Assembly (NCBI RefSeq): GCF_016545825.1
Contig: NC_052618.1
Coordinates: 49,305,127-49,369,126, forward strand
Origin: Eucalyptus grandis
Lineage: Eukaryota; Streptophyta; Magnoliopsida; Myrtales; Myrtaceae
Length of the DNA stretch: 64,000 nucleotides
Direction of reading: 5' to 3'
The notes beneath the pieces are model-generated. The model ran no database searches. It saw only the letters and a list, made by a program, of their open reading frames with translations, and was not told the DNA's origin. This document shows positions 36,578-49,887 of this stretch, one piece after another; the stretch's first letter is position 1; each line of letters starts with the position of its first letter. The position numbers were made by a program, and so were the translations under genes.

Positions 36578-39500
36578 ACACCTTTTATGTTGTGCCCCAC
36601 GGCATTAGAAATTGCGTAGAAGTCCTCACTAAATCTAGAAAGCTTTCTTTTCGTTTAGAAACAAAGTCTTACGTAAAGGAAGGGACCATCCATGCCCCAA
36701 ACCGCACACAACCCCTGATCCGAGGAATACATGTCGAGAGACCCTTCTTGCGGGGGGGTCCATTGGGGTCATACCATAATCATCACCAAAACCCAAAATT
36801 ATTTTAAAATATTAAATTAAGATTACGATCAAAAACTCAATTATTCTAATAGCGCAACATGGAATGTTCCACCACGTAGTCGCTTAAACAAATGAGACGC
36901 GATCGAGTATTATAAGTACATCAAATCCGTGGCGCAATTATGCACTGCCGTTTTGTACAACGATAATAATGACGATTATCATTATTATTATTATAATATC
37001 CTACGGTAGTGGTTAGGTCAAGGACATAAAACGCTATTATTCATTCAATTAAATCGGCGATTTTAAACAAATCATAGGAGCAGGGGCAATCGACGCGTCA
37101 TCAGTAGAGCGGAATATGTGCCCCTCGTGTGCCTAATTTACATCTCATTTCCCGCGCCGTGTAATTTGTCTTTCACGTCGCGAAAACCGCGTTACGGGGG
37201 GCAGCCCGATCAAGAAGATAAAGTCGCACGGGTCAAGGCCTTAATGATATTTTATAAAGGTGCGGTGTGGTGGGATTAGCTTGCGCATCTTTTGGCGTCG
37301 AAATTAGAAAGGTGAACATGATTTTCGCGCCGCTTAATAACCTCGGTGCCATCGCGTGACGGTGAGATACTCTCTCCTGCTTCTGGCCGAATAATTAATT
37401 AGTGGTTTTTGCGGGGACCCCACGCGACACCAACTTTAAGACTTTGGAGGCCCCACGTTCGCAAAAAGTATTCGGGACGAGGACTTTTATGCAGTTTTCT
37501 TTTGTTTTGTTTTTCTCCTTTTTGGGGTGTCGGAAATGTCTACTTGGTAAATCCGGCTTTGGGCCCCGAAAATTGACTCCCCGGGAAAATAATCCATCGT
37601 GTGTTGACCGTTGCCTGATAAAGTTTGGAATTTTAAAATAATTAAAAACACGGATGATTAGCGGAGATTTTGTGGCAGCTGGTCGATTAGAATAATGGGG
37701 AGAATTTGTTTACGTGTCGGATTTCAATGATGCGATTGGATAAGGTAGGGAAAAAAAGAAACGCAAAAACTTCCTGGCTGCCTTATAAAATTGATTCAAT
37801 AATGTCCCCTTTATTTTATTAAGCTACCAATCTAGTTTTATCGTAGTCTTTAGGGCGTTGATGAATTTTGTCGGATAAGTTAAATTTCTACGTTGTACCT
37901 CGACACTGAAGTTTCCAATTACCTTTTGGCCATAAGAACGTCGCAAATATTGAACGACGGATTGAGATGCTCTATGAGTTTATTAAATTAGCTCGAAGAG
38001 CCAGATTAAGATTAGTCCATCCGCTTTGAAATAGCAACACTTCCTTAAGTGGAAATGTCTTTTTTCAAACTCTGATGATTGTTGGGCTTTTCAGATTACA
38101 TTGCAATCGATAGTTGCAATCAATCAGTACGTATAGGTGACGTAGCTAATTTTTACATTCACTCGTCATCCGTTTCACGACGACGATATAATCTTTGTTT
38201 TGGTGTCCAATAAAGAATTTCAAACAACGATTAAAGCTCCATTTACCATGCGAATAATGAATATTTTGGAAAATATCTTTGTAAAAGTGATTATTTTTAT
38301 TGCTCATCGAAAATGATTAAATAAAAAATATCTTCATCGCCCAATAAACTGTTTAGACATGGGTTGCCATTGGTAATAAAAAATAATTTTCATTATTTAA
38401 TTATTTTTAGTAACACAAGTGATTATTTTTATTTATTTTCAAAGTATTCTTTTTTTTCTTGAAACAGAGAGAACTCGTAAGTAGATCTGTTAAAACATAT
38501 CATAGAACCATCTCCAAGCCCATATCTGATAGGTTAAGTTGTCATGCGAGTTAATTATATTTAGCAAATTGGTCAGAAGTATGTTTAGAATAGTAAAATT
38601 TAAAATAATTAAATGGGTTTACAACTTATTTAGATTCAATCAATCAATATAACTCTTTATTTCCCTAGCTCATTCTGTGTTTTGATATCAATTTTATGAG
38701 TTGAGTTAAGTATGAATTAATAATTTTGTATTGCATGAAAAATGGTTAATCCAAGTTGAGCTATTTTTATGTGACTTAAATTCGACAGATTCGTTTGACA
38801 AGTCTGATCACAGTGACCGCTATCGAATTGAATTATTTTTTATGCGACTTAAATTCGATTGATTCGTTTGACAAGTCTGCTCATGCGTGACCACTATTGA
38901 ACTCGCTTCTATGTCATGGCCTATGTGCTCGTAATGGGGACCGCACCGCACGCCGGTCCGATCAGTCGGATCGCCCCCCGGGGCTCTGGCGACGCGTGAC
39001 GGATCGGACGCCGCGGGAGGAGGTTGCCCGCGTTCCGGAAACAACGGCTCGACTGTTGCTAAAATGGATATACAGCTGGGAGAAAAGGAGCAGGGCGAGC
39101 GCTGGAGCCGGAACTCGGAGTGGCAGTTTCGTAAATACGGGCCGGGGGGGACGTCCATTTGGGCTCACTGACAAAAACTCACTGACTTGACTTCTTTAAT
39201 GCCGAGACCGGTCGCCCCCACGCGATGCACGAGCCGCGTGCGCGCAACGCCCCCGTTTTTCGTGCTCCGACTTCTCTATTTCTTTTTTTCTTTTTCCTTT
39301 TTTTATGTCTTTTTTCTGGTAACATTGGTCGGGAGATCAAACCGGTCTTCTTCTGTCGTACTATTTTCTTTATTTGCCTCATTTATGTTACGTTGGTGGA
39401 TAAATTGCTAAGCAACACGTTGAATCTCAGGTGCCCACCAGGCAACAAATCGAGCAAAATACGTTAGGTGGGACGACAGTGTCCTCGCTTTAATGGAGCA

Positions 39501-41363
39501 AAAAATAATAATTACTGATATCCATATATTGTACGAATTATTATCTTGAATAGATATCATTCAATCTCTTCATATTTAAATTACATTTATTTCACAGCGA
39601 ATCACTTATATTTTTAAAATAATGAGTTAAAGAAAACATTTTTAAAACAAATCACTTTTTACTAAATAAAGGAAACCTTAATTATTCTCTTGCTCATATA
39701 AGCATACAAACCGTCCAGAGTTCTTCAAACGAGCATCTAATTTTTGGGCGGGAGCCGAGACAGTCCCTATTAACACGTGGTGAGTTTTGGTGCCCTGGTC
39801 GTTTTAATTTCCAGTTACGTCGCCGGACCACCACATAAAAAACCCCACAAAATTAAAGGACGATGGACCGGCGCACCTGCGGGTTATTTACAAAAGAAAT
39901 CTCCCGCGTGCGTGGCCCGAAACGACGCCGTCTCGACCGATTCCCCCAGCTGAAAAAGGTGGGAAATGAGATAATCTTTCTGACTCAACGGCGCCCGATT
40001 TTCTTCTTGGTCAGGGGCTACATTTGCAATAATGCTGTGTACTACGCATGGAGACAACGATCCGCAGGGCGTTAGTCATTTATTACTTTCCAAATTTGTT
40101 GCGATGGATGACGTGGCTCGCGGAGACCCTTCCTTTTGTGGGCCGGTTCCGATTTTCACCACGTTACCTCCGTACGGATAATCACTCAGTTAAAATCATG
40201 AAAAATTAAAAATTAATGTATGTTTCCAAAACTCTAATTTGGTTTATTCGTGATATGTTTATATTTCTTTAGCTTCCGTCAAATTAAATTGTGAAATTGT
40301 CGTATCAATTTGATACTCTTGATAATTAAAAAAAAAATTAATTCGTGATAAATTTGTTACAGACACACTAATTATTTATTTTCATAATTTTGTAACCATT
40401 ATATATATTATTTCCATCGATTTTGTTGAACTCTTTGATAGCTAGATCTCTTTTTATCTCTTATCTATAGTCTATTACACTCAAATGATAAACTTTTAAA
40501 TGTGAGCATAGATGGCTGCTCGTGAGCGGCAGCACTTGGGTGTTATTATTGAAATTCCACGCAGGTGATAGAATATTAGTTTTGAGCCACAATCGCCGCT
40601 CATCTAAGTAAGCTTCGTAATCATTGTTACAACATGGTGCTCATGTGTTAGAGTTGAAATAATCCTATGTCATGGCACGATCAAACGTCATAGAAGAATT
40701 GAGGCTTCTTAAAATCAATGAGCCACTGGGGAGTTACTAAGTCGGTGGTCAAGGAGCTGCCAACATCTATGTAGTGCAACTATGGCACTTTTATCAGCTC
40801 ATAAAATTACCACGCAACGTGAGATTAACGATCGACTGATTGAGTTGCCTGATCAATCCTTGACAAGTTGACTAGATATGTAGAAGCCGAAAAAGGCTGA
40901 AAGACGCACGTAATCAATTGATTACACACTTTTCTCTTTAACTGTAATCATGCATAGAGATATTAGATTGAATAAGACAAAACAATCACTTACTCAAAGT
41001 TGACAACATTAAATCAACACATTATTTTGATCCAAACTTGAATTAACTAGAAAGTCGCATCTCATGAGAAAAATCACGAGAATAATTAGTTAGTGTATTA
41101 TATAACTAGAGTAACTGATGACCATTAATCTATTTCTCCATATTTGTTATCGGGTTTCAATCCCTCTTTTTTCGAGAGCATCGATTAAGAAAAGGTGACG
41201 AGTCATCTTATTGAGCACATCTTGAACAAAGATCTCGTGTGAAAGAAAGAGTGTTGTGGCAATGCTACAAACACAATCGGCCTAATAATCGTTTTATACT
41301 CCTCCTGCATATCAATCCGTTTTTCTCTATTGGTTTATTTGTTGAATGCGTCCACGCTCTCGT

Positions 41364-41364
<1 letters not shown>
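36578..41364. other. Gene-free stretch
   Basis: Long intergenic DNA of mixed composition with a GC-rich patch at 38930-39180 and an ATTATT-type imperfect hairpin near 36959-36998. No protein family, RNA gene or intact element is recognised. Confidence 0.45.
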
Positions 41365-41417
<53 letters not shown>

Positions 41418-41418
41418 T
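41365..41418. repeat. Compound (CA)n(TA)n microsatellite
   Basis: About 15 AC units run directly into about 11 AT units, roughly 0.9 kb upstream of the TCP7 start. Confidence 0.9.
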
Positions 41419-42208
41419 GCATCAACGGAGGAGGAAGGAGAATATCGAACCGAGAGCGGTCTTAAAATTTTGAAATTTCCCTCGTTCGGAAAGTGGGAAC
41501 ATCGAAGCGCGGCGTGACGTTGCAAGTAAGTACACGACCGGCCAACGACGTCGCATCTGAATTGTGCGACCGAGTTCACGGGCGGCGGAACAGGAACCGG
41601 CGGCGAGGTTCGGCTGAGCTGTGATGGGCATTAACCCCCGAACCTTCGGTCGGGTTTCGCTTTCATCTCATCACCGGAGAAGGGAGAGAGAGAGCGAGGG
41701 GGTGGGGCCCACGATCTGACAACTCATCCAGACGCTTATTAAATTCCCTTCCTCACGACCAAAAAAAAAAAAGAAAAAAGAAAAGAATTCCCTTCCCCTC
41801 TCTCCCTCCCCATTACCTGCGATTGGCGTGCGGCACGTGGGAGGCGCGTGGGGGCGGGGGGTGGCGGCGCGTGGAGGGGTGCGGGGGTGGAGATTTTTAC
41901 CCGCCCGAGGGGCGTGAGCTGTGGGGGATGTTCCCGATGGGCCCCACTCCCCATGTGCCCTCCTTCCTGTCTCCACCAGCTCCTGCCTCTCAATCATTAG
42001 CTTCTCTCTCTCTCCCTCTCCAAACCCTAAAAACCTCCTCACTCTCTCTCCTCTTTCTCTCTCTAAAGCTCGCGGACGACGACGAGCCACGCCCGACGCA
42101 GACACCACTCAACCACCTTCCTCCATCTTTTAGCTCAGCTCAGCTCAGTTCCGGCAAGCTCGAAGCTCGCGACAGCGAAGTGCCCGTCCTGTAGCTGCGG
42201 ATCGTCGC

Positions 42209-42211
<3 letters not shown>

Positions 42212-42240
<29 letters not shown>
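42212..42240 (+). promoter_or_regulatory. (GA)n tract in the TCP7 5' leader
   Basis: An uninterrupted GA run lies 84 to 112 bp upstream of the TCP7 start codon, with CT-rich DNA further up (42000-42065). Such tracts are typical of plant leaders and are the kind bound by BPC/GAGA-type factors. The role here is inference. Confidence 0.45.
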
Positions 42241-42245
<5 letters not shown>

Positions 42246-42323
42246 GAAAGCAGCGGACCTTTTACGACGGAGGCGGAGGTTGGGGGGAGGGGCGGCCGAG
42301 GAGGGTTTGGTCTCGAGAGCGCC

Positions 42324-43144
42324 ATGTCGAATTCCGACGTGGGGAGCAACGCCGCCGCGGCCAACGGGGCGATCATCGATCCCCAGCGGCAGCCGCACCA
42401 GCAGGGGGCCAACGGCGCCCTCGCCGTCAAGAAGCCCCCCTCCAAGGACCGGCACAGCAAGGTCGACGGACGCGGCCGCCGGATACGGATGCCGATCATA
42501 TGCGCCGCCCGCGTCTTCCAGCTCACCCGCGAGCTCGGGCACAAGTCCGACGGCCAGACCATCGAGTGGCTCCTCCGCCAGGCCGAGCCCTCCATCATCG
42601 CCGCCACCGGGACGGGGACCACCCCCGCCAGCTTCTCCACCGTCTCCGCCTCCGTCCGCGGCGGCGGCGGCGGCGGCGGGTCCAGCTCCGGCGGCCTCTC
42701 CTGCTCGATCTCCATGTCCCCCAACGCCTCTTCCTTGGAGCACAAGCCCCTCCTCGGGCCGCCGTTCATCCTCGGGAAGCGCGTGAGGGCGGAGGACGAC
42801 GGCGGGAACGGCAAGGACGAGGTCTCCGTTGTGGGCCCCACCGTGGAGGGGATGGTCGGCGCCGGCGGGGCCCCGGGCGGCTTCTGGGCGCTGCCGGCGC
42901 GGCCCGACTTCTGGAGCTTCGCGGCGGCGGCGGCGGCCGCAGCGGCGCCGCCGGAGATGGTGGTGCAACAGGGCGGGGCGGTGTCGCAGCAGGCGCCGTC
43001 CTTCTTCTTGCATCAGCAGCAGCAGGGGATTGGGGAAGCGTCGGCAGCCCGGGTCGGGAATTACATCCCGGTCACCTGAACTTGCTCGCGTCCTTGTCGG
43101 GCGGGTCCGGGAACTCCGGCCGGAGGGACGACGACACGCGCTGA
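42324..43144 (+). CDS. TCP7: Class I TCP transcription factor, TCP7 type (one-base frameshift near the C-terminus)
   Basis: Intronless, as usual for class I TCPs. The basic helix-loop-helix-like TCP domain lies at about residues 40-95 ([49 protein letters not shown]) and has the shorter basic region of class I. It binds GTGGGCCC-like DNA sites and promotes cell proliferation and leaf growth. TCP7-like marks outside the domain are [25 protein letters not shown], a [14 protein letters not shown] segment, Ala and Gln runs, and [11 protein letters not shown]. Read as given, the frame stops at 43079 after 251 residues. The next frame continues without a gap into [12 protein letters not shown] and a basic/acidic tail ending at 43144, exactly the conserved end of TCP7/TCP21 (about 273 residues total). 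One base is missing in the CCCGG at 43067-43071. Confidence 0.93.
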
Positions 43145-44240
43145 TCCCGTGGGGGTTTGGGGGGGTGGGCTGCTCCGGTGGCACCCAGCAGTTTACTGCG
43201 TTGCGTTGGTATATAATATAAATATGTGCGAGTCCTGTCGTTTCTCAGTCAGTCAGTGTGTGTGTGCGTGTTGTGTGAAGATGGAGAAGAAGGAATTTTT
43301 AGGTGAAGTTTTTAGGGGCTTAGGCTATTTAGTTCTTTGGGTGGAGGAAGAAGTAGGAGTTCCGCTCAATGCATGATTCAATTTAGGTCGTTTCCTTTTA
43401 ACTCTTTCTGGTTGTAGCGTTTCTTTAGGGTCATTCTTAGGTTTCTTCTTCCTTGGTGGGAAGTCTTTCTTCGACAAGACACGGGGGCTTGCGGGAATTC
43501 GGGCTCTTGTTTGGAATTCCGAGGGTCTGCTGTTCGAAGGAAAAAAAAAGGAAATTGGGGTTTTTGCGCAAAATCCTAGAAGTGTCTTGTGATGATGTTG
43601 CCCATAAAGGACATCGGGTTGGTTAATTCAACGTACTTTGCGCAAGGATTAAGGCGGATTCTTGCGCATGTTGACACTGTTCTGTCACATGTCTTGAAGA
43701 CTAATGGCATTTGCATGCCCGTGGGGGGGTATGTTCACCTTTTTCTACTCTAAACTCCTCGATTCGCTGCTTGTGTGGTGGCCCCATTTGCTGCATAATT
43801 CAGTGAGAAAAGCTTCGATTTGTTGCGTCTTCGCTCAAATTGCCGTGCCAAGGGGGCCGAGTTCTTGAAGTTCTCTGCGCCACGTTGTCCGGACCTCCTC
43901 TGCCTCTCGAAATCGTGAAGATGCATGTGGGTGCTTCAGCTTCAAATCAGGCGTCTTCAGTCTTCGAGGAGAATTCAGGAGGTTCCTGCCGGTTCAGCTC
44001 TGTCGGTTGTACTCTCTCGTCCAATGCCCCTCGGAGGCGATAGTACGAAACGAAGAGATGGGAAAGAGGAGACTATTATCCCTCCGTAAGGCCTCTGCCT
44101 TTTCTCGCTTTTGATAATTTTGTCTGTAATTCTTATGCATTCCTGTATTAGATTCATCAGCGTGGAAAATAATGTGCTTTTTCATGTATGTAACTGGATT
44201 GTTTCTTCTGGGTGCTGCTTGTGTGAATAAAAAAGAAAAA
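43145..44240 (+). other. TCP7 3' flank
   Basis: Likely 3' UTR and downstream DNA. An AATAAA lies at about 44226-44231. No other gene is recognised. Confidence 0.4.
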
Positions 44241-46980
44241 TGAAAAAGACCCAAATAATCTTTCTCGGTTCATCCTCTGTTCTGTTGCTCTTCGGCTCTC
44301 GACTCTGCCTAACTGCTGCTCCATGCGCATGAATCGCGCTCCCCCCGCGTGTCAATCTTTCTTCGCCGCCGGGGCCTTCGCGGACCGAGCCGCGGATTCT
44401 ATCCAAATTTCGGCATCTGGGTCTACTTCGTTTTTAGCCACTCGATGACCCAATGGGGGTGTTTTCGGGCTGTACAGATGCTCTGTGTCTGCAATGTGAA
44501 TACTTGTCCTTCCTTTGTCAAAAAGGAAAAGCACGAGACAAAAACTAACAAGAGCGGTAGCTATTGGTACGCAGTAAAATCTGATCTCGAAGTAGAGGCC
44601 TAGCTCTCAAAATCCCAACGACTTTATCTCGATAACTATGCACATTGAAAGATCCAACTGTACTGCGCTCGCCATGTGCAGTCTGTTACCAAGCCCAGTT
44701 AATGGACCCCTGCAGACTCTCTCTCTCTCTCTCTCTCTCTCAGAGTCTTGCTGAGGGCTTTACAGATTGCAGAAAGAGAGGGTACGACCAGTCGCGGTTG
44801 CAGGCGAGTCGGCGACCTCTCGCTTTCCGCATCAGGCAAGTTGCAGATGAAGGCGTTGGTCGTCGGATGAGCCAGCGTCTTCCTTCCCCTTCCCAATCAA
44901 TTTGCCCACGATTATCGCTTTTCCTCATATTCAGCACTGTACTGTTAAGTGGGGTCCTTCGATATTAGGAATTGAATAAGCTCTTGTTAAAAGGGGCTGT
45001 TCTAGAATTTCTCCGGGAACCAATTTCTTCGATCGTTGGATCCCAGGATAATCGATCTACGAGAGGACGTACGGAATTTCTTGGAAGGATCGTCCGATCT
45101 TGCTCTAGTACCTAATTCCGCGTACACGTAAAGGCAGATCCAGCATTTCACCTGCGCAGTAAAAGAAATTTAAAAAAAGATAAAGGCGGTCTATTAGGAT
45201 GTACTTAGTTCAGCATTTACAAAGCCATTTGGTGCTGTAAAGTCCTTGGGGCAAAAATGAAAATGACGTTTGGCAAACTTTATAGAGAGCTCTAAAGGCA
45301 CTTTAACTCGAACTCAAAAGTACTCAGCAGTACCATTTGCATTTTGAAAAATCAGTTTAACCTAAAGGGCTCTACATTTTTCTAAAACATTTCCTGAAAA
45401 CTGAATCCAAAACACCCTAAATGGGAAGTTTGGAGTTAGCTAAATGATTAGTTTACTAGGACTTAGGAGGATGGTGAAGATCCTCACACTATTTCCACGC
45501 ACTGACATTATTATAACACTCCTTAACTTATTGAGTTGATTAAAAATAATCTTTTTAGAGTTGATTAATCAAGATCACAGATGATAATGGTAAAAGTCGT
45601 TATTTATTGAAAATGCAAAAGCCACGCATGAAAATACACGACCTTCTACGTTAATTAAGAAATTGATGTTTTAATTGCTATCTCATTTTGTTTTCCATTT
45701 GCTTTTTATACACACTTCATTCCCTATCTTCTATCGATTAATGTGCTCAAGCTATTTTCTACAAAGGATATATTTTCTAATAAGTCTGAACCTTACTAGT
45801 GACTTTTGTTATTGACATATTTAAAGAAAAATAACAATTATGAGGAATTCATAACCTTAACTAAAGATTTTTTCTAGAAAAACTAAAGAAATTTATACTA
45901 CAAGGAGTTATTCTAGATTGAATTTTGAGAGACATTGTAAATAAACGTACTTCGTTGATATTCTTTTAAATCAGAATCTCAATCATTAGGTCTATTAAAA
46001 TACTCGCACTTTAGATGATTCCCGTAAAAACCCAAAGAACTAGTGAACTACTCTAATTTGAACGCGAAAGAAAGGGAATCGATTCAAGAAAAATTGACAA
46101 AAATAATTAAATTGATTGATCCATTATGGCTACTTTGAATCATTTAAATTTTACAGTGCGTTTTCAACCAGTTGTCACATCTGAAAGTCCGCCGCATTTT
46201 CAAGGAATTTGTCAAAACATCATCGAGGATAAGAAAATTGAACTTTCAAAAATTCCCTTGGATCTTTCCGAGGAAAATTAGCAATTTTTGGGAAAAAGAC
46301 GTTCGGGTCTGTTCTCCATCTCCGGACATTGATGCCCACGTACATGCCACGCGTACGGTGGTCGACCGTTCACGTCTTCGTCAACGAATCTTCACGAGCA
46401 ATTCCTCCGACTTTTCAATGATTTGTACCTAAGACTGGAATTTGTAGACCATATAACTTTATACCACCCAATAAAGAGAAAATGCGGCTTTATTATGAAA
46501 ATTCCCCTAATGTAATTTGAATCGAACTCATGATTTCCATAGTTTATTTGGGAGAGTGGGAAGTAGAGAGAGAAAGGTGTGTTGAGACCGAAGGTAGGTC
46601 CGTTGAAAATTTGGCTCTGGATCAAGATGGTGAAGTGAATAAGATACTGAAGACTCTGATTGAAAACAAGTGTTTGAAGTATCAAACTGTTGCAAAATCT
46701 TCATTTAAAAGAGAAGGTTTGACTGAAATGAAATACAATAAAGGAAAATAAAAGCTATTTTGCAGTACTCAAAGAATCTCAAAAAGTTTCTTTTAATGGA
46801 ACGTGTCAAGACAAGATTTGCTCAATCTCCAACCGTTTCGATGCACTGAAGCACGATGAATATTTGCGAAGAAAAATGCGTAAGATCACCATATGGTTCT
46901 TCTAATTTCCTTTTTATTTTTTGAGTACGAGCTGTAAATTAACCATCGATTGTTTTAGATCTTACATGATGGTATAAATA
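44241..46980. other. Gene-free stretch
   Basis: It contains a (CT)n run at about 44719-44741. The remainder is AT-rich with no recognised feature. Confidence 0.45.
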
Positions 46981-49217
46981 GTGACCGAGAAAATAGAGAT
47001 GATGGGCTTTCAGATGAATTTTTACAGGGCAAGAAGAAATGGTTATGGTGATGGGGTTCTTTATTCATCTAGCTCTCGTTTCTTCATTGATTTCTTTATT
47101 CACAAGCTGCAACCCAATTTTACATTTTTCTTTCTTTTCATACTTAAGAACATTTTTGACATCAAAATTTTCGATTCTCCCATTTGCCGTAGTTTCCAGG
47201 CGTCGAGGGGGATTAGGTACATCTGGCCACCGGACGTCAAGGTACGTAGTTTGCCAAAATGATGATCATCAACAAGAAGAAAGACAAGTGATACGAGTGA
47301 CCGAACCAGGACCACTCAATCCAAATCTGATTTCAGTGCTACTTAAGACGTCGAAAATGGGACTGATTGTATACGTCAAGAACTTATCGCTACATATGCA
47401 ACACCAATTCCCGATAAGTCAAGGCATGATTATTTCTTTCTCAGCAGAACAAAGATTCTTCCCATCAAGAACATTCGACCAAGACTTTGTGAGTCTCACG
47501 ACAAAGTAGAAACTAGAACAATCATTTCTGTTGAAGTAAATACCTTCTTTCAAGTGTTGAGATAAGACCCCGCCGGAGTTGAGACCAGATCAATGACGAA
47601 GTGAAGCAGAAGATGTAATAGGCAGTTGAAGCAAAAAAATATTGTGACCGGGCTCTGTCAAATTCAATATAAGCACTTCTGCATTGCTACAAACCATGGA
47701 ATGGCCTTTCTAATCAGTGCGAAGAATCACTTTGCCCGCGAGCAATGGCCCATGTAACCTTCATTACTGGGCGAACTTGTCACTAGCTGAAGCAGTCGAC
47801 AAAAATGAAAGCAAGAAAAATCACGGGTCATGCTCATTTCTGGCGTCTGTTCATTCATCCTGAAAAATAAACATCGACAACTTGGTGGACAAAAGTTTAA
47901 CATCACGAGCAGTCTCGGAAAACTGCATCTCACAATGCTTACAGGTTCCCCTCAAAGACCTGTCATATGCAACTCCAGAAAGGACCAAGAATGACCAAGA
48001 AAAAGTAAAGAGCACCTTTTCTTTGTTTCCAGAGGCATTAGCCACAGGTGACTTCTGATATAATGTGTTGAGGGGTCGACCTAGATTCGATTGAGGCTTG
48101 GGCAGCATTAGCTTGCAAAAAGCTCAGCCGCTTATGGCTCATCAGTGTGGCTGCAACTCCCATGAGAGACAGATGATTGCCTAAAGGCCCTAAACCACAA
48201 CTTTCTAAGCAAAACCCAAGTTACTCCAGACTCTCTACATCATGATACAGCAATGAAGTACCCTTTACCAAACGGAGCAGCTCAAACGATCAGCCACAGT
48301 GATTCTCCTGATCAACTTGTCAATTTGTCCAAAGCTACCAAGCGACACTTAAATGATACTGGGAGGGGCCAAATACACAACAGGAATCACAGTCAATACC
48401 TTATCACTCACTTGAGCCGTGCAGCCCGCACTTTCCCCGCACAACAGCAGCGAATAAGAAGGAATGTTGCTATTGAGACTATACTATCAAACCCACACAA
48501 CAGCAGCGCATAAACAGGAATGTTGCTATTGAGACTATACTATCAAATAAGCTAGCTAGTTCAGCAATCTGCCAACCAATAAGTTGGCCAAGAGATTTTC
48601 ATTCTTTCTTCCCCCCCGAAAGGAGGAATCATAAATAGTCATTTACACAATAACAGCGTTGTATTTTCGGGGTTTCTCAACGAATAAAATTTACAAGAAT
48701 TCCACCATCGGCCACCATATGAATGTGCGTGGCTCAGAGTAAGGGCGACATGGTTCAGGGATATGCCCGGATTGCGGTGCCGCAGGTGGTGAATTGAGCG
48801 CCTCGATTGGCGCAAGCTATGAACATAGGCCACCAAGGAAAAAAGAGGCATCATTATTCACGAATTGTACTTACAGCAGCAGCAAGTAGCTTGAGGCGGC
48901 AACAAGACACCAGCTGCTCCATTCGATCGAAATGGAGGAGGGAATTTCACAAACAGGAGAACACCTTGAGCAGCAAGTCAAGAACACGCTCTTATCAGCA
49001 AACGATGTTCTCCCATCTCCTGAATCCGCAGCATCCTCGGTTACGAATCGACCATATCATGAAGCAGCAGAGAAACAGTCGATACAATTCAAGCGGCAAC
49101 TCCAAGATTTTGGAGCCCACGCCAACGAATTGTCGCCCCGCCGCCTCATCGGCTTCACCACAAATTCACGCCGCCCGACCGGCCGCAGACCTCGCCACGG
49201 TCGGCTCGGACTACCGA
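46981..49217. other. Stretch with no recognised gene
   Basis: A TATA box-like TATAAATA at about 46972-46979 precedes a 156-codon open frame (47039-47509) whose N-terminus looks hydrophobic, but no family or conserved motif is seen. A direct repeat occurs at 48441-48545. Left uncalled as protein coding. Confidence 0.35.
48441..48545. repeat. Two-copy direct repeat, period about 55 bp
   Basis: ACAACAGCAGCG followed by GGAATGTTGCTATTGAGACT and ATACTATCAAA occurs twice in a row with very few differences. Confidence 0.85.
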
Positions 49218-49316
49218 TTACCGAAGAGGGTCCACGTAGGATGAGTCGTCGTCCTCTTCGCGCCTCTCCTCGCAACAAAGGAGGCACCGCAGGATTTCAA
49301 GAAGAAAAGATATCAT
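49218..49316 (-). CDS. Possible small-protein ORF of unknown function
   Basis: A 32-codon frame begins MISFLLEILRCLLCC and continues into an acidic segment, ending VDPLR. The start context (GACATGA) is acceptable and the frame lies in GC-rich DNA (about 49060-49680) that looks like the 5' end of a gene on this strand. The hydrophobic plus CC segment followed by E/R/D-rich residues is unusual for a random frame. A GT (CG|GTAATC) just before the stop could be a splice donor, so this may be the first exon of a longer gene. No downstream exons could be identified, and no family is recognised. Confidence 0.25.
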   Translation of the reverse strand: MISFLLEILRCLLCCEERREEDDDSSYVDPLR

Positions 49317-49887
49317 GTCCGTACGTAATCTTCCCCTCCCGCGCCGGGCAATAGATCAAACACTTGGGGATCAATCGAACCCAGCACCCGAAAAGTTGCC
49401 GAAACCGAATCCGTGCCCCCTCGGAGGACCCGATTATGGAACATAAAGAGCGCAAATTTCAGCACGCGGAGGAACGCATGCGCGTCGCCGATCGGACGAA
49501 TGACGGTCGTTGCTGAATGGGAACGATACGAGCGAGATTGGAAACGAGAGATGGGGGACTTACTTGACGTTCTTGTTTCGTGGGGAGGAGGAGGAGCTAC
49601 GGGGATGTGACGAATGCTTGCCCCTAACCGGGGCCGAAACCAGACGGCGTTCCGAAGCAAAATATATGCTCGGAGCATATGCTTCGGTGTCCTAGGCTTT
49701 TTTTTTTTTTTATTTTTTTTTTAACATTTGGATGGCTGAGAAAACAATGATATGGAATTAGGAAAAATTTCAGATATGAGCTGTGTGTTTATTTTCTCGA
49801 ATAAGAACTTGAAATAAATTTCAAATAAAAATATGAAGTGTCGTCATTTTCTTAAATAAAAATCGAAAGTGGTCATATCAATGGTAA

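Noticed and set aside
41239..41517. 92-codon frame containing THTHTH and IYIYIY runs
   Set aside because: The runs are translated CA/TA microsatellite. It is not a gene.
47039..47509. 156-codon frame after a TATA-like word
   Set aside because: No recognisable domain, AT-rich composition, and no clear codon bias. The hydrophobic N-terminus alone is not enough.
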